Assembly: GCA_947624695.1 (NCBI GenBank)
Contig: CANQLN010000005.1
Location: 1 to 21,934, forward strand
Length of the DNA stretch: 21,934 bases
Source: an uncultured Bacilli bacterium
GTDB lineage: Bacteria > Bacillota_I > Bacilli_A > RF39 > UBA660
Direction of reading: 5' to 3'
The first letter of the stretch is position 1, and every line of letters begins with the position of its first letter. Below the pieces are notes generated by a model that made no database searches, was not told the origin of the DNA, and worked only from the letters and a program-made list of their open reading frames with translations. This document shows, piece by piece, positions 1 through 7,143 of the stretch. The position numbers and the translations under genes were made by a program.

Positions 1-1325
1 CTTTAAAAAGATTGTGTAATTATTTAGGCTATAATACTTTATCCGATACTCATTTAGGAGATTGGGGTCGTCCTTTAGGGCTCGTTATTTTAGAACTAAA
101 AAAAAGAAATCCTTCTTGGGCTTATTTTGATGAAAACCACAAAGGGGAATATCCAAAAGTTGGAATAACTAGTGCTTTACTTGAAGAAGTATACCCTTAT
201 GCTTCAGAAAGAGCCAAAGAAGATGAAGAATACTTAAAAGAAGCTCAAAAAATGACTAAAAGCCTTCAAGAAAGAGAACGAGGCATTTATGCTTTATGGC
301 AAGAAATAATGGAAGTATCTAAAACTGATATTAAAAATATATATGACCGGTTAAATACCCATTATGACCTATATAAAGGGGAAAGTGATGCGGAAAAATA
401 TGTTCCCGAAATGCTTCTTTATTTAGATAAACAAGGTATAGTTGAAGAAAGCGAAGGGGCCAAAGTTATTCCCGTTTCGCTTCCTGATGATAAATTAGAA
501 GTTCCACCCATGCTCCTTATTAAAAGTGATGGGGGTATTCTTTATAGCACCACAGAATTAGCCACTATTTATGAAAGAATGAAAATTAATAATCCTGATG
601 AAATTTGGTACATTGTTGATAAAAGACAAGAACTCCATTTTAAGCAAGTATTTAGGGCAGCTTATAAAGCTAAAATAGTAAGTGAAGATAAAAAATTAGT
701 TTTTGCTGGTTTTGGAACGATGAATGGTAAAGACGGTAAACCTTTTAAAACTAGAGATGGTGGAGTTATGCGTTTAACTGATCTTTTAGAAAGCGTTAAA
801 GCTGAAAGTCTAAAAAGATTAAATGAAAAAATTACAGAAAATAGAGAAAAAATTGCCGAAGATATTGCTATATCCACTGTAAAATATGCAGACTTACTTC
901 CTAATAGAGAAACAGATTATAATTTTGACTTAGATAAATTCTGCTCTTTAGATGGTAAAACTGGTCCTTATATTTTATACTCTACCATTAGAATGAAATC
1001 TCTTTTAAAAAAAGCAGAAGAAAATAATTTTAAATATGAAAAAATGACTGTTATTAAAGGAGCTCACGCCAAAGAATTAATCTTATTATTAACTAATTTA
1101 GATAATGTTTTAAATAATGCCTTTAATTCTAAGTCATTAAATGATATTACAGATTATCTTTATAAATTAGCCACTTGTTTTAATCGCTTTTATACCGAAA
1201 ACATTATCTTAAAAGAACCAAATGAAAATATCAGAGAATCTTGGTTATATTTAGTTAGTGTTATTTATAAAGTTAATAATATCTTGCTCGATATCTTAGC
1301 CATAAACGTTCCTGATAAAATGTAA
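1..1325 (+). CDS. argS: Arginine--tRNA ligase, 3' part (5' end outside window)
   Basis: Class I aminoacyl-tRNA synthetase that charges tRNA-Arg in the cytoplasm. The reading frame is open from base 3, so the gene begins upstream of the window; the TTG at 12 is an internal Leu codon, not a start. Near the visible start is the SDTHLGDWG segment that follows the HIGH motif in ArgRS, with HIGH itself lying outside. The KMSKS-equivalent loop is seen as GKDGKPFKTR near bases 730-760. The last ~120 residues are the helical DALR-type anticodon-binding domain, and the protein ends normally (DKM then TAA at 1323-1325). A strong hairpin terminator follows at once. The gene converges on the RDD gene at 1350 and is the only long + strand gene here. 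Identification is firm; only the N-terminal part is unseen. Confidence 0.96.
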   Translation, partial: LKRLCNYLGYNTLSDTHLGDWGRPLGLVILELKKRNPSWAYFDENHKGEYPKVGITSALLEEVYPYASERAKEDEEYLKEAQKMTKSLQERERGIYALWQEIMEVSKTDIKNIYDRLNTHYDLYKGESDAEKYVPEMLLYLDKQGIVEESEGAKVIPVSLPDDKLEVPPMLLIKSDGGILYSTTELATIYERMKINNPDEIWYIVDKRQELHFKQVFRAAYKAKIVSEDKKLVFAGFGTMNGKDGKPFKTRDGGVMRLTDLLESVKAESLKRLNEKITENREKIAEDIAISTVKYADLLPNRETDYNFDLDKFCSLDGKTGPYILYSTIRMKSLLKKAEENNFKYEKMTVIKGAHAKELILLLTNLDNVLNNAFNSKSLNDITDYLYKLATCFNRFYTENIILKEPNENIRESWLYLVSVIYKVNNILLDILAINVPDKM

Positions 1326-1327
1326 AA

Positions 1328-1351
1328 AAGCACCGCAAAGTGCTTCTTTTT
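1328..1351. terminator. Bidirectional intrinsic terminator between argS and the RDD gene
   Basis: AAGCAC (1328-1333) pairs with GTGCTT (1340-1345) around the loop CGCAAA. T-rich tracts follow on both sides: CTTTTT after the right arm on the + strand, TTTTTT after it on the minus strand. It sits between two converging genes and can end both. Confidence 0.85.
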
Positions 1352-1973
1352 ATTGGTTTACGACTTTCGTTTGCGATAAAAGTTCATGAATTCCTCTTTT
1401 ATCTTTTCGAGTACAAATCATAGCAAAATTAACAATAGCAAATATTAAAAAGGCATAACTAATAATTGTATTTACCATCATATAATTCTTAGCTTTAACA
1501 ATAAAGACTAATATCGTACTTAAAGTTAAAGGAATAATACTTCCTACATAGACATAAAAACTAAATAAAGCTCTTATAAAATATTTTAAAATACTTGGGT
1601 CTTTATCATCTTTACTAACTACTTTAATTTTCATTATTTGTTTTCCAATAGTAGCGCCATGATTAAATTTTTGGAATACGCCAAAATAGAGAATTAGAAC
1701 AACAATTATTGCAATATTAGAACTAATACTATATTTGGTTAAATAGTAATAGTTATCACTATTTAATTCAATCATTTCATTTTCATCAATATCGCCTTTA
1801 GAGTACTGATCTAAAACATCACTATATTTTTCATAAGTTTCAACATATTTATCATAATAAGGATTAATAAATCTAATACTTGTTACTAAAGAGGCCACAA
1901 AGAATACTAATAAGATATCTAAAAGATAAGCTATAATTCTTTTAGATGTTTTTACTTCACTCACACTATCCAT
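1350..1973 (-). CDS. RDD family membrane protein
   Basis: Integral membrane protein of 207 aa with an RDD domain. The family signature is visible at the N-terminus (K-R-I-I-A-Y-L-L-D, with Arg and Asp before and inside the first membrane helix) and in the GATIGKQIMKIKVV segment that precedes the third helix in RDD proteins. Hydrophobic segments lie at about residues 13-33, 83-101, 135-160 and 165-188. Residues 35-80 form an acidic, probably extracytoplasmic loop. The ATG at 1973 is only 2 bases after the stop of the HtrA-type protease gene, so the two are probably cotranscribed. The molecular role of most RDD proteins is unknown; transport has been proposed for some. Family call sure, function not. 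Confidence 0.85.
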   Translation of the reverse strand: MDSVSEVKTSKRIIAYLLDILLVFFVASLVTSIRFINPYYDKYVETYEKYSDVLDQYSKGDIDENEMIELNSDNYYYLTKYSISSNIAIIVVLILYFGVFQKFNHGATIGKQIMKIKVVSKDDKDPSILKYFIRALFSFYVYVGSIIPLTLSTILVFIVKAKNYMMVNTIISYAFLIFAIVNFAMICTRKDKRGIHELLSQTKVVNQ

Positions 1974-1975
1974 AA

Positions 1976-3085
1976 TTAACTCGTTTCTATATTAGAGGTT
2001 AGCTTAGCTGAAACTGTAGCTTCTTCGCCATTTCGAACATAAGTAATTTTTATGGTATCACCAATTTTATGTTTATATAATTCATATCTTAAATAAGCTT
2101 TATTACTAATTTCAACATCATTTATTTTTGTAATGATATCGCCAACTTTTAATTTGGCTTTTTCAGCAACTGAACCATTATCAATACTATTGATAATAAC
2201 TCCACTTGTTATACCTTCGGGAATATAACGACTATAAAGAGGAACACTTAAAGCATCACTAACATTAATCATTCCAACACCTAAGTATGGATATTCAGAT
2301 GACTCCCCATTAATAAAGGCTTCCGCTTTTTCAACAACACTTTCAATCGGAATAGCAAATCCCATACCTTCTACTCCAGTTGATTTTATCTTTGCGGAAA
2401 TAACCCCAATTACTTCGCCATTACTATTACATAATGGTCCTCCAGAGTTACCGCTATTAACGGCTGCATCAGTTTGTAAAACATTGATGATAAAGTCATT
2501 ACCACTACTATTTGATAAAGAAACTGGAACTTGTCTTTCTTTACCCGAAATAATACCTCTTGTAACTGTCCAAGAATAAACGTTATCTAAAGGAGCCCCA
2601 ACTGTAAATGTTGTATCGCCTACTCTTAAAGTTTCTGTTTTACCAATGGTTACTGGCTCTACTCCATCTTTAGCTTTCACTTCTAAAATAGCAATATCAG
2701 CATATTTATCACTACCAAGTAGTTTAGCTTCAACATCTTCACCATCTTCATAGGTAATTTTATAGTTATCACCATCAGCAATAACATGATGGTTAGTAAC
2801 AATATAAAATTTATTATCATCTTTTTTATAAACAAAACCACTTCCAAAAGAATATAAATTCTCACCTTTATAATTAGATACTATAACAACAGCATTATAA
2901 ACTTTTTCTACCGCATCCGCAATTCCTTCATCAGTTACGGTAACATCTCTTTCTATTTTAGTTACTGTTTCTTGGAATATTGCTGGAAATTTATACATTA
3001 TTCCATACATTAAAAATACTCCAAATAATATTCCAAATATTGTATAAACAATTAATCTTGTTTTACTTTCTGCTTTTTGTTTCAT
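1976..3085 (-). CDS. htrA: HtrA/DegP-type membrane-anchored serine protease with PDZ domain
   Basis: Trypsin-fold quality-control protease of the cell surface, 369 aa. Residues 10-33 form one uncleaved membrane anchor; the rest faces outward. The catalytic triad is complete: H100 in TNHHVI, D130 in ADIAIL and S214 in GNSGGPL. A PDZ domain occupies about residues 265-360 (YLGV...GDIITKINDVEI). The length matches Firmicute HtrA proteins with one PDZ domain. The start ATG at 3085 has an SD (GAGGGT) lying in the last codons of the upstream Abi_2 gene, whose stop is 1 base away, and the RDD gene follows 2 bases downstream. Coexpression of the three is therefore likely. No CtsR- or CssR-type operator was recognised. 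Confidence 0.93.
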   Translation of the reverse strand: MKQKAESKTRLIVYTIFGILFGVFLMYGIMYKFPAIFQETVTKIERDVTVTDEGIADAVEKVYNAVVIVSNYKGENLYSFGSGFVYKKDDNKFYIVTNHHVIADGDNYKITYEDGEDVEAKLLGSDKYADIAILEVKAKDGVEPVTIGKTETLRVGDTTFTVGAPLDNVYSWTVTRGIISGKERQVPVSLSNSSGNDFIINVLQTDAAVNSGNSGGPLCNSNGEVIGVISAKIKSTGVEGMGFAIPIESVVEKAEAFINGESSEYPYLGVGMINVSDALSVPLYSRYIPEGITSGVIINSIDNGSVAEKAKLKVGDIITKINDVEISNKAYLRYELYKHKIGDTIKITYVRNGEEATVSAKLTSNIETS

Positions 3086-3086
3086 T

Positions 3087-4022
3087 TTATTTTACCCTCA
3101 CAATCTCTTTATAATTTGTTGGAAATCCCATTTCATCTAAGACATCTGTAATCATTATGGACTCTAATTTGCCATCTAAAATATCTAATTCATAACTTAT
3201 TTCATTCATCATTAAATGGAAATCATCTTCTTTTAATATTTGTTTCAATATTATTATAATCGCAAATAAATCATTTACTCCATAAATGTATTCACCATCT
3301 TCATTTTTTTCAATATTTAGTAAATCATGATATTTCGTATGCTCAATTAATTTATGAGTTCGATTATTAAAGCACATATCTTCATGAGCACATAAATTTC
3401 GATAATTTGCCAAAATTGGTAAATACATAATTAAACTTCGAACTGGAACCCCATAAATATCCGCTATTTCTTCTTGATCTTGTTTTTGCAAAACCGAATA
3501 TAATTCGCCAACAATTCCAAAAGATAAAACTTTAACAACAACCCAAAGAGGAATATAGCCATAATTACTTATGTAGTGATTAGTAGCGGCATGTTGCTTA
3601 CCATTAACATTAATTTGCCTTTTCATCTTTCTAAGTAAATCATTGATTTGTTTCGCTTTAGTATAGTCTTGAACAAAATTATCGGCATTTAAATAATGTT
3701 GTTCTTTAAAACCATGATTTTTACTCATTGTGTAAGAAAGAATACTTTTCAGGTTATTTTCCACAATTAAAATATTTTTAAATAAAATATTTCTTAATTG
3801 TCTATCAAAATTAAATAAGCCATACAATTCTCGGAAATTAGTTCCTTGAATAAATTTTCTACTACCATCACTTTTGAGAAATAAATGCCGGTAACCACTT
3901 AAAAAGAAATAATTTTCTCTTAAAAGGATTTCTTTAGCACTTATCTCATCATCGATAACGAGTCCCTTATGTCGTAGAAGTTCGATTTGTTCATCGAGAT
4001 TTTTAAATGTCTTAGACCCCAT
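3087..4022 (-). CDS. Abi_2 family (AbiD/AbiF-like) HEPN abortive-infection protein
   Basis: 311-aa protein with the full layout of the Abi_2 family: an N-terminal LLRHKGL...RENYFFLSGYRHLF segment, FDRQLRNILFKNILIVENNLKS in the middle and PLWVVVKVLSFG before the C-terminal motif. ANYRNLCAHE contains R208-x4-H213, the RX4-6H signature of HEPN ribonucleases. By family knowledge such proteins act in phage defence (AbiD/AbiF of Lactococcus) and probably cut RNA when triggered. A GTG nine bases upstream (4031) is open, but it lies inside the SD AGGTG, so the ATG at 4022 with a 6-nt spacer is chosen. Only 1 base separates it from htrA downstream, an unusual placement for a defence gene. Antiviral activity here is inferred from the family only. 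Confidence 0.85.
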   Translation of the reverse strand: MGSKTFKNLDEQIELLRHKGLVIDDEISAKEILLRENYFFLSGYRHLFLKSDGSRKFIQGTNFRELYGLFNFDRQLRNILFKNILIVENNLKSILSYTMSKNHGFKEQHYLNADNFVQDYTKAKQINDLLRKMKRQINVNGKQHAATNHYISNYGYIPLWVVVKVLSFGIVGELYSVLQKQDQEEIADIYGVPVRSLIMYLPILANYRNLCAHEDMCFNNRTHKLIEHTKYHDLLNIEKNEDGEYIYGVNDLFAIIIILKQILKEDDFHLMMNEISYELDILDGKLESIMITDVLDEMGFPTNYKEIVRVK

Positions 4023-4038
4023 ATTATTCACCTATTAA

Positions 4039-4044
4039 ATTATA
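4039..4044 (-). promoter_or_regulatory. Probable extended -10 promoter for the Abi_2 gene
   Basis: On the minus strand TGTTATAAT is an extended -10 element (TG-n-TATAAT) just upstream of the Abi_2 SD. No good -35 box is present at 16-18 bp (TATATT at best). A start 7 bases downstream would give a very short leader beginning at the SD. Confidence 0.4.
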
Positions 4045-4154
4045 ACATAAGAAACAAATTAAATATATCTATTTTTAGTGTATTTTTAATATATTTTTTG
4101 TGACAATTTAGTGAATTTAAGAGTTAACTATATTGTTAATAACTATTGTTATGA

Positions 4155-4184
4155 GAAAAAGAAAAACAAAATTTTATTATTTTG
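4155..4184 (-). terminator. Weak terminator candidate after dinD
   Basis: On the minus strand CAAAAT and ATTTTG (4184-4179 and 4172-4167) can pair around a 6-base loop, followed by TTTTTCTTTTTC. The stem is all A-T apart from the closing pair and overlaps the dinD stop codon. The rest of the 4032-4176 gap shows only short inverted repeats such as ATAAC/GTTAT and no gene. Confidence 0.35.
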
Positions 4185-5013
4185 CTTCGAGCCTTTTTAG
4201 TTTTTCTTTTTCTATTTCTTTTAAGGATTTTTTTGGAGTGGGTAAATCTTCTGGCATAGTTCCACCAAGCATCTTAATTGTGTCTCTTATTGCCTTTCCC
4301 ACTCTATAATGAGTATTAGAAGCCACTTGTTCATTTGGCTGTTCTTGTTTTTCAAGTAAAGCTTCCGTTTGCGTAATTCTAAAAACATTAGCTCCTAACT
4401 CCACACTCCCCATATTATCTAATATTTCTTCTCGATATCGTAGTCCTTTTCTTTTCGCTATATCATTTGCTGTCTCTCCATTATATAGTCCTTTATAACC
4501 TTCATTTGTAAATTTATCAAAGTTTTTTACTCCTTTTTCTTTAGCAATTTTATAAAGAACTTTATTTCCGTCTCTCGTTTGCCTACGCCTATATAGTCTC
4601 TTCTCATCTTCTGTTAATAAACTATACTCTTTTTCATTAATTTCTTGTTTTCGAGTTTGCACCGCAAAATATGTTTGAGCAAGTGCAATAACTCTTTTTC
4701 TACTATCACCATTTTGAGCAATCAAATAACACGCATATCTTGATAGTTTATAATCTTTTTGTTTTCTTTCAGCTCCAGATCCAATAGCAACCATTTTGCC
4801 GACGTCGGCAAAATGGTCCTCTACTACGTATTTACTTAGTTTGCAAGTACTTTTAGCTTTTTCAATTACTAGTTCAAAATTACTCCATTTAGAATAATCA
4901 AGAACTTTCATTAGTTCTCTTCCATACCAATATTCATGACCATAATCATCAAAATGTTTAATACTTTCAAATATACTTTCATTGTATTTTTCTAAATTTC
5001 TTTCTTCTTTCAT
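4177..5013 (-). CDS. dinD: DinD-like DNA-damage-inducible protein
   Basis: 278-aa homologue of E. coli DinD, a LexA-regulated protein reported to inhibit RecA. The family is recognised from SIFESIKHFDDYGHEYWYGREL, VLDYSKWSNF, DHFADVGKMV, the signature DYKLSRYACYLIAQNGD (residues 87-103) and QTYFAVQTRKQE. The N-terminal half resembles BRO/antirepressor-type domains; the C-terminal half is charged and ends in a Lys-rich helix. The open frame extends to a GTG at 5022, but that codon abuts the SD AGGAGG, so the ATG at 5013 (spacer 9) is preferred. Codons 66-75 are written as a perfect 28-bp palindrome using C-ending codons (GCC, GAC, GTC, GGC) that are rare in its neighbours. No Firmicute SOS box was seen upstream, so LexA control is not supported. 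In accessory regions such genes often come from phage; that origin is inference. Confidence 0.9.
   Translation of the reverse strand: MKEERNLEKYNESIFESIKHFDDYGHEYWYGRELMKVLDYSKWSNFELVIEKAKSTCKLSKYVVEDHFADVGKMVAIGSGAERKQKDYKLSRYACYLIAQNGDSRKRVIALAQTYFAVQTRKQEINEKEYSLLTEDEKRLYRRRQTRDGNKVLYKIAKEKGVKNFDKFTNEGYKGLYNGETANDIAKRKGLRYREEILDNMGSVELGANVFRITQTEALLEKQEQPNEQVASNTHYRVGKAIRDTIKMLGGTMPEDLPTPKKSLKEIEKEKLKRLEAK
4790..4817. repeat. Perfect 28-bp palindrome inside dinD
   Basis: ACCATTTTGCCGAC (4790-4803) is followed directly by its exact reverse complement (4804-4817), with no loop and no mismatch. It ends sharply: 4789 and 4818 do not pair. It encodes the conserved HFADVGKMV segment of dinD. 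There is no T-run, so it is not a terminator. Confidence 0.97.
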
Positions 5014-5041
5014 TTTTATCACCCTCCTGAACTATAAATCA

Positions 5042-5070
5042 ATATTATCATACATTAGTTTGATACACAA
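5042..5070 (-). promoter_or_regulatory. Probable dinD promoter with small inverted repeat
   Basis: Minus-strand TTGTGT (5070-5065) and TAATAT (5047-5042) are 17 bp apart, 29 bases before the dinD ATG. A short inverted repeat, TATCA (5046-5050) and TGATA (5061-5065), spans the spacer and could hold a repressor. It does not match the Gram-positive LexA box. Confidence 0.5.
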
Positions 5071-5118
5071 CTCTTTTTTTAATATTTTTTTAACTTTTTA
5101 AAATTATTAAAATAATTA

Positions 5119-5766
5119 TCACTTGTAAGATGCTACTATGCCTTTAGCAATAGATTCAGCTACTTTTTTCTGATAAGAACTATTAATAAGAAGTTCTCTT
5201 TCGGAAGGATTAGATAAAAAACCACATTCAATTAAAACTCCTGGAACATTCAATTTATTATACATATAAGTATTACTAGGTATCTTTTTAACTTCTCTAT
5301 TTCCCTTTAAATCTTTATTCATAGTTCCTTGAATAACTTTAGCTAATTCTTCATTTTCTTTATTATAAAACACTTGAGGCCCTTTATAATTACTATTACT
5401 TAAATAATTAATATGAATACTAACATACATATTAGCCTTACTTTCATTTATCTTTTTTATTCGGTTATCAAAGTCACTTCTCTTCCGGTAATTTGCTCTA
5501 GGAGTTGATAAATCATAGTCATCATCTCTGGTTAAGGAAACAATGGCTCCTTCCTTGCTTAATTCTTCTTGTAAATATTTACTAATAGCTAAATTAATAT
5601 CTTTTTCATATATTTTCCCATAACTAGTTCCAACATCTTCTGCCCCATGACCAACATCAATGATAATTACTTTTCCTGATAAAGGTAAAATAGCCTCAAC
5701 TTTCCAAGCATAAAAAACTAAAGTACATACAAAAAAAGTAAATAAAACATTAAACATATTTTTCAT
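5119..5766 (-). CDS. N-acetylmuramoyl-L-alanine amidase (Amidase_3, CwlD-like)
   Basis: Zinc amidase that cuts the bond between MurNAc and L-Ala in peptidoglycan, outside the membrane. Residues 4-24 are a signal or membrane anchor. The catalytic domain starts at about residue 32 (KVIIIDVGHG). Expected metal ligands are H40, E54 (YEKDIN) and H118 (SIHIN), and E180 in LIECGFLSNP is the catalytic acid. At 215 aa it is a bare enzyme with no SH3 or LysM wall-binding domains, like CwlD, although a spore role is not implied. It starts 15 bases after the AAA-ATPase gene with no strong SD, so translation may depend on the upstream gene. The 96-base gap to dinD holds an A-T-only palindrome (AATTATT/AATAATT) after the stop, a poor terminator at best. 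Confidence 0.92.
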   Translation of the reverse strand: MKNMFNVLFTFFVCTLVFYAWKVEAILPLSGKVIIIDVGHGAEDVGTSYGKIYEKDINLAISKYLQEELSKEGAIVSLTRDDDYDLSTPRANYRKRSDFDNRIKKINESKANMYVSIHINYLSNSNYKGPQVFYNKENEELAKVIQGTMNKDLKGNREVKKIPSNTYMYNKLNVPGVLIECGFLSNPSERELLINSSYQKKVAESIAKGIVASYK

Positions 5767-5781
5767 AATATATTTTACTCG

Positions 5782-6984
5782 TTATTTACTTAAATTATTA
5801 TTCATCAAAAAGTCTATTAAATATATTTGCTTAATTCCATCTTGCTCATAATTATTCTTATCTAAAGTTATTATATATTTTGAATAATTATCATCTATTC
5901 CTTTATAAGCTCCATATTCTCTTTCTCTTACCCCTTCATCATCTAAACTATAAGCAACTTGAATATATTTTACTTTGCCATCTTTCTTAGCTATAAAGTC
6001 TATTTCTTTATTTCTTAACTTACAAACATATACTTCATAATCTCTCATAATAAGTTCATTATATACTATATTTTCTAATATTAAATAATTTTTAAATTCC
6101 GTATTATGATGTTTTATTTGGGCAATTCCTAAATCTGTAACATAATACTTATTTAAAGTTTTTAAAGTCTTTTTACCATGAACATCATATCGATAGACTT
6201 TTTTAATTAATAAAGCCTTACATAAAGCCTCAATATAAGTATAAATTGTTTCCGTTGATAAAGTTTTATAATTTTTTAAATACTTCATTAAGTTATCACA
6301 AGAAAATTCTCTTCCCACTGTATCAATTAAATACTGAATAATTAAATTAAATAAGGTTATATCTTTTAAATTTAATCTTTCTACTACATCTCTTAACATA
6401 ATAGAGTCATAAACACTATGAAGATAATTTTTAATATTAACTTCCTCCGTAAATTCACATCTATTAGGAAGTCCTCCCCAAGTAGCATAATCCCAAAAGT
6501 TGTCTAAATCATAAGGATCTTTTTTTGTTAAAGAAATATATTCTTTATATGATAAAGGGTAGATATTAATTAAAACATAACGGCCTGATAAAGTGGTTGA
6601 TAACTCTTCTGATAATAACTTACTATTAGAACCCGTAATAAAAATACTAACATTTTTTAAAGAGGCTCTTAAAGAATTAACAACATCTTCAAATCTATCA
6701 ACATTTTGAATTTCATCTAAAAAGATATAATATAACTTTTTATCTTGAACTTTTTCTTTAATATAAGAATTTAATTTTTTATAATCTTTTAATTCTTCAT
6801 ATTCAATAAATTCAAAATTAATATTAATAATATGTTTATCATCTACCCCATTATCTTTTAATTCATCAATTATTTGCTCTAAGATAACCGATTTCCCACA
6901 TCTTCTTATACCCACTAGAATTTTAATTAAATTAGAATTATAAAAACCTCTTATTTTATCTAAATAATACGTTCTCTTTAACAT
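5782..6984 (-). CDS. AAA ATPase of the AAA_14/DUF4143 type
   Basis: 400-aa ATPase of a large multicopy family in gut Firmicutes and archaea. Walker A is GIRRCGKS (residues 25-32), Walker B is YYIFLDEIQ (D90, E91), and FITGSN (N120) fits sensor 1. The C-terminal DUF4143 region contains NKEIDFIAKKDGKVKYIQVA, which resembles a PD-(D/E)xK nuclease core but with Gln where an active enzyme has Glu, so nuclease activity is doubtful. A winged-helix-like stretch lies between (about 205-260). The family's function is unsettled. The ATG at 6984 has a good SD (GGAGGG). The promoter and a pair of conserved-loop hairpins lie directly upstream, suggesting specific control, possibly autoregulation. The amidase gene follows after 15 bases. 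Confidence 0.88.
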   Translation of the reverse strand: MLKRTYYLDKIRGFYNSNLIKILVGIRRCGKSVILEQIIDELKDNGVDDKHIININFEFIEYEELKDYKKLNSYIKEKVQDKKLYYIFLDEIQNVDRFEDVVNSLRASLKNVSIFITGSNSKLLSEELSTTLSGRYVLINIYPLSYKEYISLTKKDPYDLDNFWDYATWGGLPNRCEFTEEVNIKNYLHSVYDSIMLRDVVERLNLKDITLFNLIIQYLIDTVGREFSCDNLMKYLKNYKTLSTETIYTYIEALCKALLIKKVYRYDVHGKKTLKTLNKYYVTDLGIAQIKHHNTEFKNYLILENIVYNELIMRDYEVYVCKLRNKEIDFIAKKDGKVKYIQVAYSLDDEGVREREYGAYKGIDDNYSKYIITLDKNNYEQDGIKQIYLIDFLMNNNLSK

Positions 6985-7001
6985 AAATTCCCTCCAATTT
7001 A

Positions 7002-7030
7002 ATTATATCTTATATTTTATTATATGTAAA
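7002..7030 (-). promoter_or_regulatory. Promoter of the AAA ATPase gene
   Basis: Minus-strand TTTACA (7030-7025), a 17-bp spacer and a consensus TATAAT (7007-7002), ending 18 bases before the ATG. The -35 box forms the outer part of one arm of the adjacent hairpin repeat at 7025-7060. Confidence 0.7.
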
Positions 7031-7099
7031 GTTATTTCGATTAAGCAAAATAATTTTACATTTTTAGTAATTATTTCGTTTAAGTGTAATAATTACTAA
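7025..7099. repeat. Two hairpins with a shared loop motif upstream of the AAA ATPase
   Basis: Hairpin 1: arms 7025-7037 and 7048-7060, 13 positions with one G-T mismatch. Hairpin 2: arms 7064-7075 and 7088-7099, 12 perfect positions. The outer stems differ in sequence but the central 22-nt units (7032-7053 and 7071-7092) agree at 18 positions, with the common core TTATTTCG(A/T)TTAAG and AATAA. Unit spacing is 39 bp. The site lies directly upstream of the promoter -35 box. Confidence 0.85.
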
Positions 7100-7102
7100 T
7101 TT

Positions 7103-7135
7103 AAAAAAACAGCAAAATTTTAATATTTCACTGTT
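7103..7135 (-). terminator. Intrinsic terminator of the variable surface protein gene
   Basis: On the minus strand AACAGTGAAAT pairs with ATTTTGCTGTT (11 positions, two G-T wobbles, 6-base loop) and is followed by a run of T, 9 bases past the stop at 7144. Confidence 0.75.
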
Positions 7136-7143
7136 AATTTTTA

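Noticed and set aside
12..14. TTG as a possible start of argS
   Set aside because: The frame is open upstream and ArgRS needs its HIGH region before this point, so the gene is cut by the window edge.
4790..4817. The dinD palindrome as an intrinsic terminator or insertion-sequence end
   Set aside because: There is no T-run, it lies inside a conserved coding motif, and no transposase or target duplication is present.
5042..5070. An SOS (LexA) box at the dinD promoter
   Set aside because: The CGAAC-N4-GTTCG pattern of Gram-positive LexA is absent; only a short TATCA/TGATA repeat is seen.
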